Shown: positions 21,073-27,144 of the stretch, piece after piece
Layout: each line of letters starts with the position of its first letter
Numbering within the stretch: position 1 is the first letter of the stretch
Virus record (IMG/VR): IMGVR_UViG_3300034115_000006
Location: 1-40,211 of that record
Reading direction: 5' to 3' (one strand)
Length of the DNA: 40,211 bases
DNA from: a virus
The notes under the pieces: generated by a model
Told to the model about the DNA's origin: nothing
Databases searched by the model: none
Seen by the model: only the letters and a program-made list of their open reading frames with translations
Made by a program: the position numbers and the translations under genes

Positions 21073-21276
21073 CTAGACCTTCCGGACGTCAGTGGCGACG
21101 TCCGCGTTGACGAACTCCTGACCGACCACAGCCGGGCGGGAGAAGCTCAGCGCCATCTCCTCGCTCGGCGCGTCCACCGTCACGACGATCTTCGTCACGG
21201 CGTGACCTTCGAGCGGGTTCCCGTCCGCGTCGGTCCACGGAACGGTCTGAAGTCCGTACTCAACTTCGTACTTCAC
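21073..21276 (-). CDS. Small hypothetical protein (67 aa)
   Basis: GTG at 21276 with GAGGAGG five bases upstream. Sequence is beta-rich and acidic (MKYEVEYGLQTVPWTDADGN, AVTKIVVTVDAPSEE). It sits nine bases downstream of the HNH gene stop. No family recognised. Confidence 0.65.
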   Translation of the reverse strand: MKYEVEYGLQTVPWTDADGNPLEGHAVTKIVVTVDAPSEEMALSFSRPAVVGQEFVNADVATDVRKV

Positions 21277-21285
21277 AGCGCCTCC

Positions 21286-21579
21286 TCAGGCGTTGGTGAT
21301 GAACTGGGAGATGGGCTCCCAGTCGAGGTTGTCCTGGCGGGAGGAGTTCCCGCTGAGGCACGCCGGGCGGAGGTTCTTCCGCTCGTACGTCCCACCCAAC
21401 GAACCCGGCAGGATTCGATCGGCGGTGACGGTAGCGAAGGTCAGAAGCTCGTCGGGGTGGAAGGCGCAGGGGACGTTAGAGCCGTTCCCGCCGAAGCCGG
21501 CAGCCTCGGAGAGCAGCCAGTGCTTCCGAGCGCGACGTTGGCGGGAGTTCCCTTTGAGGGCTTGGTGGTTCATGGACAT
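21286..21579 (-). CDS. HNH endonuclease-like protein (97 aa)
   Basis: Start chosen at ATG 21579 (MSMNHQALKG) because GGAGG lies six bases upstream; the frame stays open to ATG 21678, adding CPRHYIHSDCYRR, which could belong to the protein. HNH features: CAFHPDELL (Cys38, His41), VTADRILPGSLGG (Asp54, Arg55), TYERKNLRPACLSGNSS (Asn69, Cys74, Asn78). The usual second Cys of the C-terminal pair is Gly77, so the structural zinc may be missing or completed by the upstream Cys residues. The catalytic first His of the motif corresponds here to Ala53-Asp54. Might be a reduced homing-type or packaging-type nuclease, or a non-catalytic relative. Confidence 0.75.
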   Translation of the reverse strand: MSMNHQALKGNSRQRRARKHWLLSEAAGFGGNGSNVPCAFHPDELLTFATVTADRILPGSLGGTYERKNLRPACLSGNSSRQDNLDWEPISQFITNA

Positions 21580-21820
21580 GGGGTTCCTCCGGTAGCAGTC
21601 GGAGTGGATATAGTGCCTGGGGCACGAGTCGATCGTTGTAGGAGCCGCGTTACCGCCTAGCTCGCTGACCTCAGGCATGGGTAGGAAACGAAGCTCGCTC
21701 GCTCGACCGCGCTTAGAGACGGGAACGAGGCTCGAAGCCTTCCGGCGGAGCCGCTTCGTTTCGTTATATGAGAGTTGTCAAAAAATCGAAAGGCGAGCCG
21801 AGACGATCCCTCCGGACCTC

Positions 21821-21976
21821 TTAGCGCGGGAGCCTTCCCTTGGCCCCTCGCTTCCCCTCGCTACTCGACCGGCCTTCCCGCGTCGTACGGCGGTGGTTCC
21901 GGCCTTTCGGTCGTCGGGTGGCGGTATCGGAACTTGTCCGGCCTACCCCGCGCTGCTCGCCCTTTGAAGTTTTCAT
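21821..21976 (-). CDS. Small very basic hypothetical ORF (51 aa)
   Basis: ATG at 21976 with TAAGG about eight bases upstream, TAA at 21821. Sequence starts MKTSKGEQRGVGRTSSDTAT and is almost wholly Arg, Lys, Gly, Ser and Thr, so probably disordered and nucleic-acid-binding if made. It lies in a 585-base region otherwise without a recognised gene. Composition alone could arise by chance in GC-rich DNA. Confidence 0.4.
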   Translation of the reverse strand: MKTSKGEQRGVGRTSSDTATRRPKGRNHRRTTREGRSSSEGKRGAKGRLPR

Positions 21977-22059
21977 GGTTCGACCTTACGAGAGCAAGAC
22001 TAATCCACGGCCACAGAAAAAGCTAACAGAAAATGTGTGGTTCTACCTGCGCAAATGCA

Positions 22060-22124
22060 ATCGCCACAGGTCCTGGCACCAGAAAAAGTTTGAACTTTTT
22101 TTGTGGGGGCCTAGCTGTGGCGAT
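22060..22124. other. AT-rich structured intergenic element
   Basis: Outer arms ATCGCCACAG (22060-22069) and CTGTGGCGAT (22115-22124) are exact reverse complements. Inside lies a perfect AT-rich palindrome, AAAAAGTT TG AACTTTTT (22083-22100), followed by more T on the plus strand. This stretch is much richer in A/T than its surroundings and lies about 40 bases after the stop of the putative exonuclease gene (22165). It may be a terminator, an origin-like or operator site, or an early-region control element. The remaining 21680-22060 stretch shows no other gene I can support apart from the 51-codon frame. Confidence 0.5.
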
Positions 22125-22164
22125 GGTGCTTCCTCGCGCGGGGGCGGGTTCCGATGGTGGGACC

Positions 22165-22731
22165 TCAAGCCAACTTCAGAAGCGCCTCAGCCACCGCGTT
22201 CGAGCCGAGGACGAGACGGCTCCAGCGCTCATCGAACCCATCAAAAGCCATAAGCTCCACAACGTCCCGTAAGCAATGGACGAGGACGAGACCAGCCCGG
22301 TCATCGTTCCAAGCCAACGGAGCCTCGCGAGAAGGAACGTCCTCGGCCCGGTAGCTCGTCGGTAGCCGTCCGAGGTTCTGCCACGTCGCAGCATCGACCG
22401 CCATAGCGGGCCACGGTCCTGGCTCCGAGAGCGGTGCCCGCCTCGCGTGGGTAAACCGGCCCGTCAACACCAGCTCATCGAACCGCTTCGTGGCCGCATA
22501 GCGGACTTCGCGACCCGACAGACGGCGCTCGACCTCGGCTATCAACTCCGCCTCGCGACCAGCGACGAGCACGAGCGTTCGACCGCTCGCGATCCCCACG
22601 AGGAACGGACGCCAGCGACGCGGGAACCCCTTGACCGGGTCCGCCAGCGCCACCTTCTCCGTCTCGATGTCAACGTAGGCCACACCTTCGGGTAGTTCGG
22701 CCGGTAGCTCGACCTCCCAGACTTCCAGCAT
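22165..22731 (-). CDS. DnaQ/RNase H-like putative 3'-5' exonuclease (188 aa)
   Basis: ATG at 22731 with GAGAGGAG upstream. The first motif VAYVDIETEKV carries the DxE pair (Asp21, Glu23) of DEDD exonucleases. A possible second acid is Asp85 in RFDELVL. A last motif, VHCLRDVVEL, has His152 and Asp156, close to but one residue shorter than the DEDDh pattern HxxxxD. Length fits a single DnaQ-type domain. It might proofread for the phage DnaE or process RNA/DNA. It is the first gene left of the late-region hairpin, far from dnaE. The fold is inferred from motifs; a degenerate homologue is possible. Confidence 0.55.
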   Translation of the reverse strand: MLEVWEVELPAELPEGVAYVDIETEKVALADPVKGFPRRWRPFLVGIASGRTLVLVAGREAELIAEVERRLSGREVRYAATKRFDELVLTGRFTHARRAPLSEPGPWPAMAVDAATWQNLGRLPTSYRAEDVPSREAPLAWNDDRAGLVLVHCLRDVVELMAFDGFDERWSRLVLGSNAVAEALLKLA

Positions 22732-22800
22732 CTCGCGCTCCTCTCGCTCGACTACCGCAAGCGTGCGCCAACCCGGCCGACCTGCGCTAGTTGCACGAAG

Positions 22801-22819
22801 GTAACGAATGCGTAACGAA
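22801..22819. promoter_or_regulatory. Tandem GTAACGAA direct repeats
   Basis: GTAACGAA TGC GTAACGAA: two identical 8-base units with an 11-base period, about one helical turn. They lie in the 198-base gap between the lysis genes and the exonuclease gene, next to a long inverted repeat. Same-face tandem sites at a transcription boundary suggest a regulator-binding site, or part of a promoter for the genes to the left. No clear -10/-35 pair was found. Confidence 0.4.
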
Positions 22820-22825
22820 AAGGCA

Positions 22826-22881
22826 GAAGCACCGGTGTGGTCTCCGTCCTGGTCCCTGAAACGGACCTACACCGGTGCTTC
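22826..22881 (-). terminator. Long inverted repeat at the end of the late region
   Basis: Arms GAAGCACCGGTGT (22826-22838) and ACACCGGTGCTTC (22869-22881) pair perfectly over 13 bases; within the loop GGTCC (22851-22855) and GGACC (22863-22867) form an inner stem. In the direction of transcription the left arm is followed by TGCCTTTTCGTT, a short T-rich tail. It lies 48 bases after the stop of the holin-like gene. A transcription terminator for the late operon is the best reading. Confidence 0.65.
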
Positions 22882-22929
22882 CTGGCCCTGGTACCCTGAG
22901 GAGGTTAGGCGGCCGGGGTTGCCCCTAGC

Positions 22930-23322
22930 CTACCCCGGATAGTCGCGTCGCCGTGGTGCCCTCCTCAGTGACGGATCTGACTTCACGTTGGGGTTGCCAC
23001 GCCTGACGACGCCCGGCTGCCACGAGTTGCTGTCCTCGTCCCACAGCAAAGGGTCCTCCACCGGCGTGACCTCCTCCCGAGCGGCCCAAGCTCCACGAAC
23101 TGAACCGAACAGCGCGGTGACGGCTGGGATGAGCGGCACCGCGATCGACTGGACCGCGTTCCACCAACCCTCCGCGTCGGCCGGGTTGACCTCCCAGTCC
23201 AGGAAGGTCCGCAGTGCGAAGGAGATGAGCACGCCCACTCCGCCGTACACCAACGTCTGGTTCCGGACTGGGGGTGTGACCTTGTCCCGGCTCTTGTAGT
23301 AGTCTTCCTGCTCTTGTCGCAT
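22930..23322 (-). CDS. Holin-like membrane protein (130 aa)
   Basis: ATG at 23322 with AAAAGGAG upstream, directly after the endolysin gene. Two predicted membrane helices: about 24-41 (LVYGGVGVLISFALRTFL) and 56-75 (NAVQSIAVPLIPAVTALFGS). Charged N-terminus and a long polar, basic C-terminus (RRAPRRRDY). Size, topology and position next to the amidase match phage holins, which form the membrane lesion that releases the endolysin. The other candidate is the coiled-coil membrane protein at 24524. Confidence 0.75.
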   Translation of the reverse strand: MRQEQEDYYKSRDKVTPPVRNQTLVYGGVGVLISFALRTFLDWEVNPADAEGWWNAVQSIAVPLIPAVTALFGSVRGAWAAREEVTPVEDPLLWDEDSNSWQPGVVRRGNPNVKSDPSLRRAPRRRDYPG

Positions 23323-23337
23323 CGTTCTCCTTTTTCG

Positions 23338-24462
23338 CTAGGACTGTGCGCGGGCCACAAGCCGGTCCACGACAGCGTCGGGTAAGACGGCCGCCAGGCT
23401 GGCCGCAATCTCATCCGCGTCCACGTCCTCCGGCCCGACCTCACCGATGCCCTTGATGAGCGCGGTGAGCTTCGCCTCATCGTCCGTCAATGGAGCGACG
23501 ACACGCTGGGTGAGTTCGAGGATGCCAACCCGAGCCGGGTTGCCGGGTGAGCCCTGCTCGGTGTCGAACGGGATGGCGACTCCGGCCGCGTCCTTTCGCG
23601 GGCCACCGAGCGTCGAGTTGACGGCCCGGCGGGCAACCCGGAGCATTGCCTTGTACAGAGCGCTGTTCGGGTCATCGAGCGCTTTGGCGAGTTCGTCAAC
23701 AGTCACATCGTCCTCCTCTGTTGCGGGCTTGAAGGCTGCAACGTCCGACCGGAAGGTGTTCATGTTGAAGCTTGGGTTGATCTTCCGGTCTGGCGCGACT
23801 TCCTTGTGGGCCTTGATCCGATCTGATCCCCAGCCCTCATCCAGCATGATGGCCTTACAGAGCGCAACATACTCGATGTAGTTGGGGAATGCGCTCTTAC
23901 CGAAGGCTGTGATAGGTATGGGACCTGTAGCCTCAATGCCCCAGGCGTCCGAAGACGAGATAGTGGCGACACCGAAGTGGTTGGCGCGACCAGAGGCGAC
24001 GAGGACGAGCGCCCCATCCTTGTGCACGGCCCAGTTACACAGAGGTCCCGCCACGTCTGGCCGGCCATCCCGGAGGATGCGGTCAACGTCGATCGTGGCG
24101 GCCGTGTGGTGAGCGCCGATCCAGTCGGCGGTGAGCGCGATGTCGGGTCGTCCTCGGGTCTCCCATCCCGGCATCAAGACGACCGTGAACCCCCACGCCT
24201 TCAGGCGTGTCGCCACACGCTTCATCTTGGCGACGTTTGTGGTGCTACCCAGGCTGAGCGGTCCCGCCATCTCCCTCAGCGGGAAAGGGGCAAGCTCGAC
24301 CTCGAAGCCTCCGGCCGGTTGACCATCCTCGTCCGCGAAGCTCGGTGTGTTGGGGTCTGCTACATCCTCAGCGATCATCTCGCCAAGGGTCTTGGCATCC
24401 CGCGCTTCGTCGCTGGGGACTTCAGCCCTTGCGGTAGCGCGGTCAATATCATCCATATCCAC
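23338..24462 (-). CDS. N-acetylmuramoyl-L-alanine amidase endolysin
   Basis: 374 residues from ATG 24462 (GGAGGAG upstream; a second ATG two codons later also possible). Amidase_2/PGRP-type domain at about 90-235: GWETRGRPDIALTADWIG, zinc ligands His118/119 in GAHHTA, His162 in GRANHFG region, and His219 in RIKAHKEVAP with DRKINPSF after it. It would cut the bond between muramic acid and the stem peptide at lysis. The ~140-residue C-terminal part is helical (VDELAKALDDPNSALYKAML, DVDADEIAASLAAVL) and lacks an obvious wall-binding repeat. The N-terminal 50 residues are acidic and flexible. Confidence 0.9.
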   Translation of the reverse strand: MDMDDIDRATARAEVPSDEARDAKTLGEMIAEDVADPNTPSFADEDGQPAGGFEVELAPFPLREMAGPLSLGSTTNVAKMKRVATRLKAWGFTVVLMPGWETRGRPDIALTADWIGAHHTAATIDVDRILRDGRPDVAGPLCNWAVHKDGALVLVASGRANHFGVATISSSDAWGIEATGPIPITAFGKSAFPNYIEYVALCKAIMLDEGWGSDRIKAHKEVAPDRKINPSFNMNTFRSDVAAFKPATEEDDVTVDELAKALDDPNSALYKAMLRVARRAVNSTLGGPRKDAAGVAIPFDTEQGSPGNPARVGILELTQRVVAPLTDDEAKLTALIKGIGEVGPEDVDADEIAASLAAVLPDAVVDRLVARAQS

Positions 24463-24523
24463 GGCTCCTCCTCAGCCGTCGCGGTCCTCTTGTCTCCTCC
24501 TTTCCTCGGAGCAAAGTCTACCG

Positions 24524-25075
24524 CTAGAGACGAGACAAGGAGATAATCAGCGTGCCAATACCAACCAGTGCGAAAACACCACCAAGCACAACCGCCCACC
24601 CCTGGCTAAACCGGTCGCGAACTTCTGTGCCGCCCTGCTTCATCGCCTCCAGGCGGCCAACGCGCTCCTTGAGATCGTTGAGGATGACCAGCACCCCGTC
24701 GATCGCGGTACGGAACGTCACTGCCTGCTGGTCGAGTTGCTTCGTCGTCGCTGCCTCACTCTTGGCGATCGACTTCTCCGAGGCAATGGTCTGCTCCTTC
24801 ACCGCCTCCTTCTGAGCGATCAGCGCCGCATCCACGGCTGCCTTAGTGTCTTCCTTCTGCTCAACTCGCTGACGCTCAACGAGCGTTAACTGCTGAGCTA
24901 CCGACCGGAACCGCTCATTCTCAACATCTTTCTGGCTGTCAATCCTGGCAAACAGAAGCTCGCGAAGACCTTCCATTGCACGCTCAACTCCGGCAATCTC
25001 GCGGAGTAGCTGCTCGGTTGTAAGTAGCGTCGGGTCTGGGACCGGACGTCTATCGAAACCACCTTGCTCACTCAC
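24524..25075 (-). CDS. Coiled-coil protein with C-terminal membrane helix (183 aa)
   Basis: GTG at 25075 with GGGGG(T)GA upstream. Residues 20-150 are a long Gln/Glu/Lys/Ala-rich coiled coil (LLREIAGVERAMEGLRELLF ... VLVILNDLKERVGRLEAM). A single hydrophobic helix at about 160-181 (AVVLGGVFALVGIGTLIISL) ends the protein. This layout recalls XhlA-type lysis accessory proteins and some holins. It immediately precedes the endolysin gene, so a role in lysis is likely but inferred. Confidence 0.7.
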   Translation of the reverse strand: MSEQGGFDRRPVPDPTLLTTEQLLREIAGVERAMEGLRELLFARIDSQKDVENERFRSVAQQLTLVERQRVEQKEDTKAAVDAALIAQKEAVKEQTIASEKSIAKSEAATTKQLDQQAVTFRTAIDGVLVILNDLKERVGRLEAMKQGGTEVRDRFSQGWAVVLGGVFALVGIGTLIISLSRL

Positions 25076-25078
25076 ATT

Positions 25079-25161
25079 ATCACCCCCGGTATGGTCGGCA
25101 ATGCGGCTCCTCCGCTTGTGGAGTTAGGCAGAGGAGCCGCACGCGATCCATTAGGGGTGAT
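25079..25161 (-). terminator. Nested hairpins between tail and lysis genes
   Basis: Outer arms ATCACCCC (25079-25086) and GGGGTGAT (25154-25161); inner arms TGCGGCTCCTC (25102-25112) and GAGGAGCCGCA (25131-25141), all perfect. The element lies in the 127-base gap after the minor tail gene at 25203 and covers the ribosome binding region of the coiled-coil gene. It may partly terminate late mRNA, or fold to delay translation of the lysis genes. Confidence 0.65.
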
Positions 25162-25202
25162 TCTAGCGGGAGCTAGGGACGTTCAGCGAGTTTCTACACG
25201 CC

Positions 25203-25952
25203 CTAGAAGTCGAACGTGTATTGCGCCTGGCGCTGGTACATGATCCGCCGCTGCTTGAAGAGACCATTCGCTGAACCAATCCTACGGTAGACCATCTCTA
25301 TCACATAGTTGCCCGCGTTCTCTGGCTGCCACAGGCTGTCTTTCGATCCCGGCACCCATTCCCCAACAACGCCGGTCTCACAACCGTTGAGGTCGTTGTC
25401 GCTAGAGGCATCGGCTCCGGCAACCGAGTGGGTGGCTCGCCAGGAGAAGCAGGCTCCGTTAGTCCCAGCCGCATCCATGTTGAAGAGAGCCTGAACGGTG
25501 ATCCGGATTGGCTCTTCCAATTCCACATAGATGTCGAGTGCAGGACCGTTCGTAGCATCAGCGACATAGGTAGCGCTGGCGGTTGTAAAAGTGGCATTGA
25601 GTGGAGAGGAGTCCTGCGCCGTGAACTTCGCTCCCACGCCGTCCGTCTCGGTCTTGTCGCCTACCGAGGAGCCGAGGATGATGCCGTCATTTCCGAACTT
25701 GAGATACCAGACAAGCTCGCCTATGTAGAGGAAGCAACCCGGCATCCAGCGAACGTTTGTCTTGATATGCGGATCGCCGGTCTCACGGATCGACGCCTCC
25801 CCTTGGAACCAGTCTACGTCCAGGACTTCGGCGCGTGTAATTCGCGTCGGCATTCCGCTCCGTGCCGTCATCACCGCACGCATCGCATCCGGCCCGACGC
25901 GCCGCAGTAGCTCACGCTCCTCCGCGAGTGTCATCCTCTCATCGTCAACCAA
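25203..25952 (-). CDS. Putative minor tail protein (249 aa)
   Basis: Start TTG 25952 overlaps the previous stop; ATG 25934 (MTLAEERELLRRVG) is an alternative. An N-terminal helix is followed by a beta-rich domain (ITRAEVLDVDWFQGEASIR, CFLYIGELVWYLKFGNDGI) and a second beta-sandwich-like half (YVELEEPIRITVQALFNMDA, NAGNYVIEMVYRRI). Located at the end of the tail gene block, after two other tail-tip proteins, so it probably belongs to the tail tip or receptor-binding apparatus. No named family is recognised. Confidence 0.65.
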   Translation of the reverse strand: MVDDERMTLAEERELLRRVGPDAMRAVMTARSGMPTRITRAEVLDVDWFQGEASIRETGDPHIKTNVRWMPGCFLYIGELVWYLKFGNDGIILGSSVGDKTETDGVGAKFTAQDSSPLNATFTTASATYVADATNGPALDIYVELEEPIRITVQALFNMDAAGTNGACFSWRATHSVAGADASSDNDLNGCETGVVGEWVPGSKDSLWQPENAGNYVIEMVYRRIGSANGLFKQRRIMYQRQAQYTFDF

Positions 25953-27144
25953 TGCCCGTCACCCTTCGTTGCCGTGTGGCCATGTCTAGCTCGCCCTCGA
26001 CAGTTAGCGATTGCCGCACACCATCGAGGACGTACGTTGTCGCCACCTCAAACTCTGATATCTCGAAGCGAACGATATCGTTGCTCTCATGCGGCAACCA
26101 GAAGGTCCGGACACTCAAGTTCTCTTGTAGCCCCACACGCTTGACAAGCTCATGGAATGCAATCTTCTCCGTCATCGGGTAGCCGATTGCCGTCTGATCG
26201 TCTAGGACGATCAGCTTATCCCCGAATGGGCTCTGCCCGAAGTCGTCGCTGAGTGGGTCATCAGAGCCGATGTAGGTAGGGCTGAGCGGGTCAGAGTCGA
26301 AGGCTTCTCCGAGGTACTGACCGACGTTCTGGGAGTTCTGCGTACGGACGATTACGTGGTTGTAAGAGTCCTCGTCGTCAACAGAATACTCGCCGCCTTT
26401 GACCGTCGCCATATCGCGGTCGGACCAGAGAATCTCAGCAGTCTCCCCAGTCGTATGGATAAGGTCTGGAGCGCGGTCGATCGGGTCGGTAGTCTCCGCC
26501 AGCACGCAGACACCGTCCGCGTCGAAATACAGGTCCATCGAGAAGGAGCGTGCAAGCTCCTTTCCGCGCACCCAGGGATCATCACCGAGGTCCCATTGCA
26601 GCGGGACGACAAGCTGTGTGTCGCTGGTATTCTCAGGGAAGTCAAACTGCTGCGTAGCCGGTAGCCGCGGCTCAAACAATTCGAGCAGAATGTCACCGAC
26701 ATATTGGCCCGGCGTCAGCGTCATACCGGCTCGCAGTTTTGCCCGGCTAACGGTGGTGGCCCGGTCGTAGCCCTCGAAGGAAATGGCCCGGTCGCCACTA
26801 TCGAGGAGCGTCACCCTGGGCTTCTGCACACGGTACAGGCCCAGCGGGATATCGCCGGTCTTGATTTGCCCACCTCGGAAGAACATCTCTGCAACGAGCT
26901 TAATCTCAGTGCGGCCGATCGGCCAAAGATAGTCCTGCGAAGTTGAGGGAACATATTCGATGAGTCCTGGGATGACGAGGTTGCAGCGCCTCCGGTTGAT
27001 ATCCGCGTCAGCCTCATCGGTAATGTCGCCCGACTCAACCGGTAGCTCGTCCTCCTTCTCACCCGCAACGATGACGTCAGCCCTCCAGGTAACGGCGAAG
27101 TGGCCGCGCTGAGCAAGCGAACGAAGACCGGTATCAAGCCTCAT
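25945..27144 (-). CDS. Minor tail protein (DUF5047-like)
   Basis: ATG at 27144 (MRLDTGLRSLAQRGHFAVTW) overlaps the previous TGA; 399 residues. N-terminal half: VTWRADVIVAGEKEDELPVE, ADADINRRRCNLVIPG, then GRTEIKLVAEMFFRGGQIK and LGLYRVQKPRVT, an order I associate with tail-tip proteins of the DUF5047 group next to the distal tail protein in actinophages. The second half is a mixed domain with many acidic loops. It would be part of the tail-tip complex. Confidence 0.75.
   Translation of the reverse strand: MRLDTGLRSLAQRGHFAVTWRADVIVAGEKEDELPVESGDITDEADADINRRRCNLVIPGLIEYVPSTSQDYLWPIGRTEIKLVAEMFFRGGQIKTGDIPLGLYRVQKPRVTLLDSGDRAISFEGYDRATTVSRAKLRAGMTLTPGQYVGDILLELFEPRLPATQQFDFPENTSDTQLVVPLQWDLGDDPWVRGKELARSFSMDLYFDADGVCVLAETTDPIDRAPDLIHTTGETAEILWSDRDMATVKGGEYSVDDEDSYNHVIVRTQNSQNVGQYLGEAFDSDPLSPTYIGSDDPLSDDFGQSPFGDKLIVLDDQTAIGYPMTEKIAFHELVKRVGLQENLSVRTFWLPHESNDIVRFEISEFEVATTYVLDGVRQSLTVEGELDMATRQRRVTGIG

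Noticed and set aside
20539-21660. Plus-strand ORF of 373 codons
   Set aside because: It is antisense to four well-supported minus-strand genes with good ribosome binding sites and crosses all their boundaries. Its composition is that of a GC-rich shadow frame.
21763-21781. TTGACA and TATAAC hexamers as a sigma-70 promoter
   Set aside because: On the minus strand they are only seven bases apart, far from the usual 16-18, so they do not form a standard promoter together.
2996-22060. Shared TCTACCTGCGCA 12-mer near 3000 and 22040
   Set aside because: A 12-base match is expected by chance many times in a window of this size, and the flanks do not align.
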